Below are positions 8,257-16,893 of a stretch of 64,000 nucleotides of DNA, piece by piece. The DNA is taken from positions 98,611-162,610 of the forward strand of contig MNSZ01000046.1 of NCBI GenBank assembly GCA_001916715.1, given 5' to 3'. Position numbers and translations under genes: made by a program. Under the pieces are notes generated by a model that saw only the letters and a list, made by a program, of their open reading frames with translations, made no database searches and was not told where the DNA came from. The stretch is from Firmicutes bacterium CAG:24053_14 (GTDB taxonomy: Bacteria > Bacillota > Clostridia > Oscillospirales > Oscillospiraceae). The stretch's first letter is position 1. The number at the start of each line of letters is the position of its first letter.

Positions 8257-8285
8257 TTGACACATTTTCCGCCTGGCTTTATTGC
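8257..8285 (+). promoter_or_regulatory. Possible promoter of the XRE/ABC module
   Basis: TTGACA at 8257-8262 and a weak TATTGC at 8280-8285 with 17-base spacing. An inverted repeat CTGTCAG...CTGACAG (8312-8336) lies between this promoter and the start codon and abuts the ribosome binding site. Confidence 0.4.
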
Positions 8286-8345
8286 CTGCAACCGCAAAAA
8301 ATGTTACTGTCAGCACACAATCCAACTGACAGGAGGAAATCAACC

Positions 8346-9347
8346 ATGATACTCGCAGACAAAATCATCAATCTACGCAAAAAGGCCGGATGGTCGCAGG
8401 ATGAGCTTGCGTCAAAGCTCAACGTAACGCGCCAGTCCGTTTCCAAATGGGAGGGCGCGCAGTCGATTCCGGATATGGAGCGCATCGTCCGGATGAGCAG
8501 GCTATTCGGCGTGACAACGGACTATCTTTTAAAAGACGAGCTTGAGACCGAGGAGTTTTCCTCCGCCGATGCCGACACCGGCACCTCACTGCGCCGCGTG
8601 AGCATGGAGCAGGCGTCAAATTATCTGGCGCTGCGCAAGGCAGCCGCGCCGAGGATAGCCCTTGCAACGCTTTTGTGCATCGTCTCGCCGATCGTCATGA
8701 TCGTGCTTGCCTGTGCGTGCGAGTCCTCTTATTTCGGCATAAGCGAGGACGCCGCGGCCGGTATCGGGCTTTGCGTTATGCTCTGCATCGTTGCCGCCGC
8801 AGTTGTTATCTTCATCCGCACCGGCCACGCATCGGCCGAGTTTGAATTTCTCGAAAAAGAAGAGTTTGAGACCGAATACGGCGTTGCAGGCATGGTAAAA
8901 GAGCGCAAAAAGGAATTCGGTGAGCAGTATTCGCGCCTGAACGCCGTTGGAACGGCGCTGTGCATACTCTCGGTCCTGCCGATCTTCGCTTCCCTCGCGT
9001 TTTCTGCGCCCTATATATGGGCAGGCATTTCCGTCGCAGCGCTTCTGCTTATTGCCTCGTTCGGCTGCTATGCCTTCATACGCGCAGGAGTTTACAACGC
9101 GGCAATGGATAAGCTTCTCGAGGAGGGCGACTACACGCGCGAGAACAAGCGCAAAAACTCCGTTTTCGGCGCGATAAGCACGGCCTACTGGCTCGTTGTC
9201 ACGGCGCTTTTCCTCTACCTCAGCTTCGGTCCGAGCGGCAACGGTCAGCCCGGCACGCTGTGGTATATCTGGGCCATCGCCGGCATTCTGTACGGCGCGA
9301 TCGTTGCTTTTAAAAATGTTTTTGTCCGCAAAGGCGGCAAGAGATAG
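8346..9347 (+). CDS. XRE family regulator with C-terminal membrane domain
   Basis: A 333-residue protein. The N-terminal Cro/C1-type helix-turn-helix (residues 5-60) reads KIINLRKKAGWSQDELASKL and VTRQSVSKWEGAQSIPD. After a linker (about 65-95) come five or six hydrophobic spans: a pair near 105-155, a pair near 205-250 and a pair near 280-325, with a charged loop between. Such membrane-tethered XRE regulators commonly sit beside ABC-2 transporters in Clostridia. Start set by ACAGGAGGAAAT. It is followed after 8 bases by an ABC ATPase and its permease; the regulator probably controls the module and may sense the membrane or an exported compound. Confidence 0.85.
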   Translation: MILADKIINLRKKAGWSQDELASKLNVTRQSVSKWEGAQSIPDMERIVRMSRLFGVTTDYLLKDELETEEFSSADADTGTSLRRVSMEQASNYLALRKAAAPRIALATLLCIVSPIVMIVLACACESSYFGISEDAAAGIGLCVMLCIVAAAVVIFIRTGHASAEFEFLEKEEFETEYGVAGMVKERKKEFGEQYSRLNAVGTALCILSVLPIFASLAFSAPYIWAGISVAALLLIASFGCYAFIRAGVYNAAMDKLLEEGDYTRENKRKNSVFGAISTAYWLVVTALFLYLSFGPSGNGQPGTLWYIWAIAGILYGAIVAFKNVFVRKGGKR

Positions 9348-9355
9348 GAGCTTAT

Positions 9356-10273
9356 ATGGAGCAGCATATAATTGAAATATCACATCTGAATAAAAGCTTC
9401 GGCAGCATAAAGGCCGTAAGCGATCTTTCGTTTCATGTGCGGCGCGGCGAGCTTTTCGCCTTTCTCGGCGTCAACGGAGCCGGAAAGAGCACGACCATAT
9501 CCATCATGTGCGGCCAACTCAAGGCCGACAGCGGCAGCGTCATCATAAGCGGCCACGATGCCGACCGCGACATTGCGCAGATAACGCGCAAGCTCGGCGT
9601 CGTGTTCCAGAGCAGCGTGCTCGATAAGCCGCTGTCTGTCCGCGATAATCTTGAAAGCCGCGCCGCGCTTTACGGCATAACGGGAACGGAGTTTGAAACA
9701 AGACTCGGTGAGCTGTGCGAGCTTCTTGAGCTTTCCGAACTTCTTGACCGCAGCGTCGGCAAGCTCTCCGGCGGTCAGCGCCGCAGGATAGACATTGCCC
9801 GCGCCCTGCTGCACAGGCCGGAGATCCTCATTCTCGACGAGCCGACCACCGGTCTCGATCCGCAGACGCGCAGACTCTTGTGGAGCGTTGTGCGCTCGCT
9901 GCGCGAGAAAGAGAACATGACCGTTTTTCTCACGACGCACTATATGGAGGAGGCCGCCGACGCGGACTATGTCGTTATTCTCGACAGCGGCCGCATAGCC
10001 GCCGAGGGCACGCCCCTTGCTCTTAAAAACGCCTACACCGGCGACTACATAACCTTTTACGGCGCGCAGCCCGAGGCGCTGAGCGCTCTGGGGCTTGAAT
10101 ATGAAGCTCTGCGCGATGCGTACAGAGTATCCGTTGCAAACACCGCCCAGGCTACAAAGCTCATAACGGAGCATCCCGAGCTTTTCGTCGATTACGAGAT
10201 AACCAAGGGTAAAATGGACGATGTTTTCCTCGCCGTGACCGGCAAGGCTCTTTCGGGAGGTGGCGATTCATGA
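9356..10273 (+). CDS. ABC transporter ATP-binding protein (ABC-2 / DrrA type)
   Basis: A 305-residue ATPase. The nucleotide-binding domain (about 1-220) has Walker A GVNGAGKST (about 38-46), the signature LSGGQRRR and Walker B LILDEPTTGL, with the switch His in LTTHYMEEA. The C-terminal 80 residues are the extra domain typical of DrrA-like drug or polyketide export ATPases. It pairs with the permease beginning at 10270, overlapping by four bases (ATGA). Likely export or immunity; the substrate is not evident. Confidence 0.9.
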   Translation: MEQHIIEISHLNKSFGSIKAVSDLSFHVRRGELFAFLGVNGAGKSTTISIMCGQLKADSGSVIISGHDADRDIAQITRKLGVVFQSSVLDKPLSVRDNLESRAALYGITGTEFETRLGELCELLELSELLDRSVGKLSGGQRRRIDIARALLHRPEILILDEPTTGLDPQTRRLLWSVVRSLREKENMTVFLTTHYMEEAADADYVVILDSGRIAAEGTPLALKNAYTGDYITFYGAQPEALSALGLEYEALRDAYRVSVANTAQATKLITEHPELFVDYEITKGKMDDVFLAVTGKALSGGGDS

Positions 10274-11178
10274 AAACGCTTTTAATTCTCACAAAGCGCA
10301 ACTCAAAGCTCTTTTTCAAGGACAAGGGCATGTTCTTTTCCTCGCTGATTACTCCGGCGATACTGCTGGTTTTGTATGTAACGTTTTTGTCCAACGTCTA
10401 TCGCGACAGCTTTTTATCCGCGCTGCCCGAGGGCTTTTCGCTTTCCGACAGCATCATCGACGGCGTTGTCGGCGGTCAGCTTGCCTCGTCGCTGCTGGCG
10501 GTCTGCTGCGTCACCATTGCGTTCTGCTCAAACCTTTTAATGATCCAGGACAAGGTCACAGGCTCTGTTCGCGACCTCACCGTGACGCCGGTAAAGCGCA
10601 GCGTGCTTGCAATGGGCTACTTTGCCTCGTCCGCTCTCGTCACGCTCATCGTGTGCCTTGTCACCTGCGGCATATGCTTTGCATACCTTGCCGCGATCGG
10701 CGGATGGTTTTTAAGCGGCGGCGACATTGCGCTTATTCTTCTGGACGTTTTTCTGCTTACGCTGTTCGGCACGGCACTTTCATCCTGCCTGCACTATTTT
10801 CTCACGACTCAGGGGCAGCTTTCGGCCGTCGGAACGCTTGTCAGCGCAGGCTACGGCTTTGTATGCGGCGCATATATGCCCATGTCAAACTTCCCCGTCG
10901 GGCTTCAGAAGGCGCTTTCGTTTCTCCCCGGCACCTACGGCACGAGCCTGCTGCACAACCACTGGATGCGCGGCGCGCTCGACGAAATGGGCAGCAGCGG
11001 CGTGCCCTCGCAGGTGATCTGCGCGATACGCGACGGCATCGACTGCAACATTTATTTTTCCGGCAAGGCCGTCTCCGAGCCTGCAATGTTTCTGATCGTT
11101 GCCGGGTCTGTGCTTGTCGTAACTGCAATTTACATCCTCATAAACGCACTGTGCCGCCCAAGATACGGCGACAGATGA
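10270..11178 (+). CDS. ABC-2 type transporter permease
   Basis: A 302-residue membrane protein of the ABC-2 permease family. An N-terminal cytosolic amphipathic segment (TKRNSKLFFKDKGMFFSSLI) leads into span 1. After an extracellular loop, five further hydrophobic spans are visible, including LLAVCCVTIAFCSNLL and MFLIVAGSVLVVTAIYILI at the C-terminus. It forms the channel for the ATPase encoded upstream, to which it is translationally coupled. Export of a small molecule or peptide is the likely role. Confidence 0.88.
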   Translation: MKTLLILTKRNSKLFFKDKGMFFSSLITPAILLVLYVTFLSNVYRDSFLSALPEGFSLSDSIIDGVVGGQLASSLLAVCCVTIAFCSNLLMIQDKVTGSVRDLTVTPVKRSVLAMGYFASSALVTLIVCLVTCGICFAYLAAIGGWFLSGGDIALILLDVFLLTLFGTALSSCLHYFLTTQGQLSAVGTLVSAGYGFVCGAYMPMSNFPVGLQKALSFLPGTYGTSLLHNHWMRGALDEMGSSGVPSQVICAIRDGIDCNIYFSGKAVSEPAMFLIVAGSVLVVTAIYILINALCRPRYGDR

Positions 11179-11235
11179 CAAGCAAGAAATAAACGCACTT
11201 AACGCCTTAACGCACTGAAAAAAGGAGATAGAAAC

Positions 11236-11949
11236 ATGCTCGATATCAAAGAACTTACAAAATGCTACGGCGAGAAAAAGGCTGTCGATGATCTCAGCCT
11301 GCATATCGCCCCCGGAACCATCTATGGCTTCATCGGTCATAACGGTGCCGGTAAGACTACGACGCTCAAATCCGTTGTCGGCATCCTCGATTTTGACGAG
11401 GGCGAGATCCGCATTAACGGCATCTCGATCAAGGCCGATCCCATAGCGTGCAAGAGTGTGCTCGCCTACATTCCCGATAACCCCGATCTGTACGAGTACA
11501 TGACGGGCATAAAGTACTTAAACTTCATTGCCGATATTTTCGGCGTAAGCCCCGAGGACAGAAAGGCGCGCATCGAAAAATACGCAGACCTTTTTGAGCT
11601 GACAAAGGATCTGGCTCAGCCCATTTCCGCTTACTCGCACGGCATGAAGCAGAAGCTTGCCATCATTTCGGCATGGATACACGCGCCCAAGCTCATCATC
11701 ATGGATGAGCCGTTTGTCGGCCTTGACCCGAAGGCCGCGCACATTCTCAAGGGCATGATGCGCGAGCTGTGCGACGAGGACGGCGCGATATTCTTCTCGA
11801 CCCACGTTCTTGAGGTCGCCGAAAAGCTCTGCGATCAGGTCGCCATCATAAAGGGCGGCAAGCTCATCCGTTCGGGCACGATGAGCGAGGTCAAGGGCGA
11901 TGACAGTCTGGAGGAAGTATTCCTTGAGCTGGAGGATGAGTCATGCTGA
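11236..11949 (+). CDS. ABC transporter ATP-binding protein
   Basis: A 237-residue single-domain ATPase. Walker A GHNGAGKTTT (about residues 36-45), a somewhat divergent signature (SAYSHGMKQKL, with SHGMKQ in place of SGGQ) and Walker B LIIMDEPFVGLDP are present, followed by the switch His in FFSTHVLEV. The SHGMKQ form is common in ABC-2 exporters related to YthP/EcsA. It begins with AAAGGAGA and overlaps the permease gene by seven bases. It starts 57 bases after the first ABC module, so it may be a separate unit or read through from it. Confidence 0.9.
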   Translation: MLDIKELTKCYGEKKAVDDLSLHIAPGTIYGFIGHNGAGKTTTLKSVVGILDFDEGEIRINGISIKADPIACKSVLAYIPDNPDLYEYMTGIKYLNFIADIFGVSPEDRKARIEKYADLFELTKDLAQPISAYSHGMKQKLAIISAWIHAPKLIIMDEPFVGLDPKAAHILKGMMRELCDEDGAIFFSTHVLEVAEKLCDQVAIIKGGKLIRSGTMSEVKGDDSLEEVFLELEDESC

Positions 11950-13538
11950 AAATTCTTCTGAAAAAGCAGCTTTACGAGCTTAACAGCAGCTTTTTCTACG
12001 ACCGCAAGAAGGGCAAGGCGCGCGCGAAATCGACGAGCATCCTGTTCATCGTTCTGTACGCGCTGCTGATGATCGTCGTCATAGGCGGCATGTTCGCTGC
12101 GATGTCTTTCATGCTGTGCAAGCCCTTTGTCGGTCTGGGACTTGACTGGCTGTATTTTGACATGATGACGCTTATGGCGTTGTTTCTCGGCGTTTTCGGC
12201 GGCGTTTTCAACACATATTCAAGCCTTTACAAGGCCAAGGACAACGACCTTATGCTCTCGCTGCCCGTGCCGACGAAGTACATTCTTCTGTCGCGCCTTA
12301 TGGGCGTGTACCTAATGGGGCTTATGTTCAGCGCCGTTGTCATGCTTCCGGCGATCATTGTTTATTTCATCGTCGCAAAGCCTGCATTCGCCGGAGTTTT
12401 CGGCAGCATCCTGCTTACGATCCTTGTGAGCGTTTTCGTTTTCATCCTCTCCTGCCTGCTCGGCTGGGTGGTCGCGAGGGTAAGCGTTCATCTCAAAAGC
12501 AAGTCGCTCATCGTCGTTATCATCTCGCTTGTTTTCTTCGGCCTTTACTACTTTGTGTGCTTTAACGCCTATGATCTTATCGAGCAGCTTGTCCGGAACG
12601 CCGTGACCGTCGGCGAGAAGCTCATGAACTCGGCATATGTCCTGTACATCATCGGCGACTGCGGCGCAGGCGGCTGGCTGTCGATGCTGTACACAACGCT
12701 TGCCGTTGCCGTGCTGTTTATCCTCACCTATCGCATTCTCGCGCACAGCTTTATCAAGATCGCAACGACCTCCGACAAGGTTGCAAAGCGCGAATACCGC
12801 TCGCAGACGGCAAAAATGCGCAGCACATCCTCCGCGCTTCTGCACCGCGAGCTTTCCCACCTGCTCTCAAGCCCGACATACATGCTCAACTGTGCCCTCG
12901 CCACTCCGATTCTCCTCATTGCCGGTGTGTTTTTGCTCATAAAGGGCGCGGACATTGTATCGATATTTGAAATGTTCGCTCTTCCCAACGGCTTTTTCAC
13001 CGCCCTGCTTGCATTCGGCGTGTGCGTCCTCGGCGCAATGAACGACCTTACCGCGCCCTCCGTTTCGCTTGAGGGCAAGGGACTTTGGATAGCGCAGTCG
13101 CTGCCTGTGCAGCCCAAGGCTGTCCTACACGCAAAGCTCAGGCTGCACATGCTTTTTACGGTCATCCCCGAGCTGTTTTGCAGCGCGTGTATCTGCATAG
13201 TGTTCCGCCCCGACTTCGTCTCCGGCCTGCTGTGCGTCATTCTGCCGCCGGTGTTCACGCTGTTTCTTGCCGCGTTCGGCCTGATAATAAACCTCAAAAA
13301 GCCCAACCTCAACTGGCAGACCGAAGCCATTGCCGTCAAGCAGAGCATAGGCGTTCTCATCGCAATGTTCGGCGGCTGGGTGATCGCGGCAGCCCTCGGC
13401 ATTGCCTACTACCTGCTGTACGCGGTTATCGGCTCGACGGTGTTTTTGTGCATCGCAGTCGTGCTGCTTGCGCTTTTATCCGCGCTGGAGCTTAAGTGGA
13501 TAAACACACGCGGCAGCGAGATATTCAGGTATCTGTGA
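11943..13538 (+). CDS. Large ABC transporter permease (about 12 spans)
   Basis: A 531-residue polytopic membrane protein partnered with the ATPase at 11236. The basic N-terminal region (YDRKKGKARAKS) is cytosolic; hydrophobic spans are spread over the whole length, e.g. near 30-55, 65-90, 115-140, 155-180, 190-210, 240-265, 315-340, 345-365, 405-440, 465-495 and 500-520. The size and plan resemble the large permeases of YthQ/EcsB-type systems. Substrate unknown. Its stop codon overlaps the start of a 60-residue membrane protein. Confidence 0.8.
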   Translation: MLKILLKKQLYELNSSFFYDRKKGKARAKSTSILFIVLYALLMIVVIGGMFAAMSFMLCKPFVGLGLDWLYFDMMTLMALFLGVFGGVFNTYSSLYKAKDNDLMLSLPVPTKYILLSRLMGVYLMGLMFSAVVMLPAIIVYFIVAKPAFAGVFGSILLTILVSVFVFILSCLLGWVVARVSVHLKSKSLIVVIISLVFFGLYYFVCFNAYDLIEQLVRNAVTVGEKLMNSAYVLYIIGDCGAGGWLSMLYTTLAVAVLFILTYRILAHSFIKIATTSDKVAKREYRSQTAKMRSTSSALLHRELSHLLSSPTYMLNCALATPILLIAGVFLLIKGADIVSIFEMFALPNGFFTALLAFGVCVLGAMNDLTAPSVSLEGKGLWIAQSLPVQPKAVLHAKLRLHMLFTVIPELFCSACICIVFRPDFVSGLLCVILPPVFTLFLAAFGLIINLKKPNLNWQTEAIAVKQSIGVLIAMFGGWVIAAALGIAYYLLYAVIGSTVFLCIAVVLLALLSALELKWINTRGSEIFRYL

Positions 13539-13720
13539 TGAAGGATATTTTAAACAAGCTGCTCATCATAGCAAGCGTAGGTCTTGCCGTAGCAGGCGTG
13601 ATATTTCTCGTCATAGCGTTCACCGGAAAATTCGACGGCACATGGCCGCTTGCCGCTTCGCTTGCATGCATAGTGCTTTCAAACCTCTTTAACATCATCC
13701 GCCTCAGGCAGGGTAAATAA
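13538..13720 (+). CDS. Small two-span membrane protein
   Basis: A 60-residue protein starting at the ATG that overlaps the permease stop (TGATG). Two hydrophobic helices (about residues 7-29 and 35-53), with a short polar turn (TGKFDGT) between and a basic end (RLRQGK). I do not recognise a family; the coupling to the ABC permease suggests an accessory subunit or immunity-like partner. A bidirectional terminator follows immediately. Confidence 0.6.
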   Translation: MKDILNKLLIIASVGLAVAGVIFLVIAFTGKFDGTWPLAASLACIVLSNLFNIIRLRQGK

Positions 13721-13752
13721 AAAAATTCCGCATCTTTCGATGCGGAATTTTT
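13721..13752. terminator. Bidirectional intrinsic terminator
   Basis: A perfect 14-bp stem AAAAATTCCGCATC/GATGCGGAATTTTT with loop TTTC, between convergent genes. It ends the ABC module (plus strand) and the aromatic operon (minus strand). Confidence 0.92.
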
Positions 13753-13765
13753 ACTAATTTACGAT

Positions 13766-14956
13766 TTACAGGCCGTATTCCTCGGCGAGCTTTTTGAATG
13801 CCGGGAGCGAATTTTCGGCCGTCTTTTCGGACACGCAGTAGGCAAGTCGGGCATAGCCGGCAATGCCGAAGCTGTCAGACGGCACAAGCAGTATCTCGAA
13901 CTTTTTGGCCTTTTCGCAAAATTCCCCGGCACTGTCGCCCTTGGGCGCTTTTACAAACAGATAAAACGCGCCGTCCGGCTTTACGCAGTCAAAACCCATG
14001 CCGGAAAGGGCATCATACAGCGTGTCGCGGTTTTTGGCATAGCTCGTGATATCAGGCCGGACATCCGCGCACTGCGCGAGCATGTGCTGCATAAGGCTCG
14101 GCGCGCAGACATAGCCCAGCGCTCTGCCGGCTCCGCACACGGCCGCGAAAACCTCCGCGCTGTCCTTGACGCAGGGCGGCACCATTATATAGCCGAGGCG
14201 CTCGCCCGGCAGCGACAGGGACTTCGAGTAGGAATAGCAGACGATCGTGTTGGGGTAAATGTTCGGCACGAACGGAACGGTCACGTCGCCGTAAACAAGC
14301 TCGCGGTAAGGCTCGTCGGCAATGAGGTAGATGCTCTTTCCCTGCTCCTCCTGCGCGGCCTGAAGGATCTTGGACATGACCCTGAGCGTCTGCTCGCTGA
14401 GTATCGCACCCGAGGGATTGTTCGGCGAGTTTATGATGACCGCCGCAACGCCCTGCTCGACAGCGTTTTCAAACGCCGCCATGAACGGCTGCATATCGTC
14501 GCCTGCCGGCGGAACTATCAGAATCTCCGCTCCGGCATTTTCGGCAAACACCTTGTATTCGGGGAAAAACGGTGCGAGCACCGCGACCTTCTCGCCCTCG
14601 GACACCAGCGCCGACAGGACTATCGACAGCGACGAGGAAGCACCGGAGGTCAGGTAAATGCTCTCGGCCGGTATATCATATCCGGCTCTTTTGCTCTCCT
14701 GCGCCGCGGCGGCCTTGCGCGCCGCCATTGCGCCGGGGGCTGCCGTGTATCCGTGCAGAGCGAGGCTCTCCTCATTTTGGAGAAGCTCTATAAGCGTATT
14801 TTTCACCTTTTCGGGCGTCGGAACATTGGGATTTCCTATGCTGAAATCAAAAACATTTTCGCTGCCTATCTCGCTGCGGCGCGCGTCGCCGTAGGCTGCG
14901 ATGGCGCGTATTGCCGAATCGCTTTTGCCGAGTGCAAGCATTTTCTTCGCTATCAT
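13766..14956 (-). CDS. Aromatic/aspartate-type PLP aminotransferase
   Basis: A 396-residue fold-type I aminotransferase (class I/II). Visible motifs: FSIGNPNVPTP substrate-binding loop near residue 38, TSGASSSLSIV for cofactor phosphate binding, INSPNNPSGA, IADEPYREL with the Asp that contacts the pyridine N, and SYSKSLSLPGERLGY with the Schiff-base Lys. As the last gene of the aromatic operon it most likely converts phenylpyruvate and 4-hydroxyphenylpyruvate (or prephenate) to Phe and Tyr. Family members also act on aspartate or alanine, so specificity is inferred from context. AAAGGAGC precedes the ATG; 36 bases separate it from aroF. Confidence 0.88.
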   Translation of the reverse strand: MIAKKMLALGKSDSAIRAIAAYGDARRSEIGSENVFDFSIGNPNVPTPEKVKNTLIELLQNEESLALHGYTAAPGAMAARKAAAAQESKRAGYDIPAESIYLTSGASSSLSIVLSALVSEGEKVAVLAPFFPEYKVFAENAGAEILIVPPAGDDMQPFMAAFENAVEQGVAAVIINSPNNPSGAILSEQTLRVMSKILQAAQEEQGKSIYLIADEPYRELVYGDVTVPFVPNIYPNTIVCYSYSKSLSLPGERLGYIMVPPCVKDSAEVFAAVCGAGRALGYVCAPSLMQHMLAQCADVRPDITSYAKNRDTLYDALSGMGFDCVKPDGAFYLFVKAPKGDSAGEFCEKAKKFEILLVPSDSFGIAGYARLAYCVSEKTAENSLPAFKKLAEEYGL

Positions 14957-14992
14957 GGTGCTGCTCCTTTCCGATTTATCGTGTGTGTTGTT

Positions 14993-16021
14993 TTATCTGA
15001 GGTCTGCCAGCTCGTATATGAGTCTCTCGGTCTTATCCCAGCCGATGCAGGCGTCGGTGATGCTCTTGCCGTAAACTCCGCCGTCGGGCTTCTGGTTGCC
15101 GTCCTCAATGTAGGACTCTATCATAAGGCCCTTGACCAGATGCAGGATATCGTCCGAGTGGCGCGTGCTGTGCAGAATTTCCTTTGCAATGCGCGGCTGC
15201 TCATCCCACTGCTTGCCGGAGTTGGAGTGGTTGGTGTCGATGACGACCGCCGGGTTTTTAAGTCCGCTTTTTGCGTAAAGCTCGCACAGTATCTTAATAT
15301 CCTCGTAGTGATAGTTGGGTATGGTTCTTCCGTATTTATTTGACGAGCCGCGCAGAATTGCGTGTGCAAGCGGATTACCCTTGCTCTGCACCTCCCAGTT
15401 GGAGTAAACGAAGGTGTGCGGATGCTGGGCGGCGGTGATGGAGTTCATCATAACGGAAAGATCGCCGCTGGTGGGGTTTTTCATGCCGACCGGCAGATCA
15501 AGGCCGCTGGCCGTGAGCCTGTGCAGCTGGTTTTCAACCGATCTTGCACCGACCGCAACATAGGAGAGCATGTCCGACAGGTAGTGGTGGTTTTCGGGAT
15601 ACAGCATCTCGTCTGCGCAGGAAAAGCCCGTTTCAGCAATCACCTTCATGTGCATTTTGCGTATTGCTATAAGGCCGCGCAGCATATCCGGCGAGCTGTT
15701 CGGGTCGGGCTGATGGAGCATGCCTTTGTATCCGTCGCCGGTGGTGCGGGGCTTATTGGTGTAAACGCGCGGAACGATGAGTATCTTATCAGCAACCTTC
15801 TCCTGAACCGTGCGCAGACGCGAGATGTAATCGAGCACCGAGTCCTCGCGATCGGCAGAGCACGGGCCTATGACAAGCAGCAGTCTGTCGTCCTCGCCGG
15901 TGAATATTTTCCTGAGCGCCACATCGGTGATCTTTTTTCTCTCGGCAAGCTCGGGGGTTATCGGGTACATTTCCTTTATCGCCTGCGGCGTAGGCATTTT
16001 TCTTTTGAATTCCATGTTCAT
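14993..16021 (-). CDS. aroF: 3-deoxy-7-phosphoheptulonate synthase (DAHP synthase, AroFGH type)
   Basis: A 342-residue type I DAHP synthase, condensing phosphoenolpyruvate and erythrose-4-phosphate, the first step of the shikimate pathway. Motifs: VIGPCSADRED, YTNKPRTTGDGYKG, GARSVENQLHR, MKNPTSGD and VIDTNHSNSGK. The length matches the E. coli AroF/G/H group. There is no added regulatory or chorismate mutase domain, so feedback control, if any, lies in the core as in AroG. The start overlaps the tyrA stop by four bases (ATGA). It is unusual that the entry enzyme sits near the 3-prime end of the operon. Confidence 0.95.
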   Translation of the reverse strand: MNMEFKRKMPTPQAIKEMYPITPELAERKKITDVALRKIFTGEDDRLLLVIGPCSADREDSVLDYISRLRTVQEKVADKILIVPRVYTNKPRTTGDGYKGMLHQPDPNSSPDMLRGLIAIRKMHMKVIAETGFSCADEMLYPENHHYLSDMLSYVAVGARSVENQLHRLTASGLDLPVGMKNPTSGDLSVMMNSITAAQHPHTFVYSNWEVQSKGNPLAHAILRGSSNKYGRTIPNYHYEDIKILCELYAKSGLKNPAVVIDTNHSNSGKQWDEQPRIAKEILHSTRHSDDILHLVKGLMIESYIEDGNQKPDGGVYGKSITDACIGWDKTERLIYELADLR

Positions 16022-16893
16022 GACTCATCATCCTCTTTTTTAACATCAAAGTATTTTCTGCGCTCTGTCGAAAGGCGCATCATACGGCGTATGGTTTCGC
16101 GGTCGCCGTTAGCTATGCTGTTTCGCAGAAGCTCGAACTTTTCGGAGAAAAGATCCATCTGCTTCACCAGCTCGTCGCGGTTGAGCAAAAACAGCTCGCT
16201 CCACATTTCATCGTTTATTTTTGCAATGCGCGTAAGGTCGCGGAACGAGTCACCCGTGTAATCGACGAGATGGTGCGAATCCTTGCACACCATAAGCGAA
16301 ACTGCAATGCAGTGCGCAAGCTGCGAGAGAAAGCCTATCATCTCGTCATGCTTTTCCGGCGTAAGCTCGGCTATCATGCGAAAGCCCATTATTCTGCCAA
16401 GCTCCTTGCAGGTCTCGATAGCTTCGGGCGTATTCTTATCCGTGGGCGTCACGATGTAGTTTGCGCCCTCGAATATCTCCATGCGCGCGTTTTCAACGCC
16501 GCTGCACTCGCGGCCGGCCATGGGGTGCGCGCCGATAAACTCAAGGTCAGGCCGCAGCATGTCCTGAATTTTATAGACTATGCTGCATTTTACGCCGGTA
16601 ACGTCGCTTATAAGCGCATTGGGCTTAATGTACTGCTGATATTTGTCTATCCACTCTACAAACGCATGCGGATACATTGCGAAAATCAGCAGGTCAAACT
16701 GCCTGATATATTCGGGGTCTATCTCGGCTCTGCCGTGCTTTATTATCCCCTCGCGCAGGGCATAGTCTATCGTCTCCTGCCGCCGTGCGACGGCGCCGAC
16801 CTCAAAGCCGTGCGAGGTGAGCGACTCGGCGTAGCTGCCGCCCATAAGGCCAAGGCCGAGTATAAGTATTTTCGTGTTTTTATCAAGCTTCAT
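16018..16893 (-). CDS. tyrA: Prephenate dehydrogenase
   Basis: A 291-residue NAD(P)-dependent dehydrogenase converting prephenate to 4-hydroxyphenylpyruvate for tyrosine. The Rossmann fold starts with ILILGLGLMGGSYAESL; IGAHPMAGRE contains the conserved catalytic His; the C-terminal part is the all-helical dimerisation domain. No ACT or chorismate mutase domain is attached. The chosen ATG lies inside the end of aroA (overlap of 11 bases) and has GGAGGCAG just upstream; a longer reading of 12 residues lacks such a site. Confidence 0.93.
   Translation of the reverse strand: MKLDKNTKILILGLGLMGGSYAESLTSHGFEVGAVARRQETIDYALREGIIKHGRAEIDPEYIRQFDLLIFAMYPHAFVEWIDKYQQYIKPNALISDVTGVKCSIVYKIQDMLRPDLEFIGAHPMAGRECSGVENARMEIFEGANYIVTPTDKNTPEAIETCKELGRIMGFRMIAELTPEKHDEMIGFLSQLAHCIAVSLMVCKDSHHLVDYTGDSFRDLTRIAKINDEMWSELFLLNRDELVKQMDLFSEKFELLRNSIANGDRETIRRMMRLSTERRKYFDVKKEDDES

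Noticed and set aside
14084..15343. 419-codon plus-strand frame across the aminotransferase and DAHP synthase genes
   Set aside because: It crosses a gene boundary and is antisense to two proteins with complete active-site motifs.
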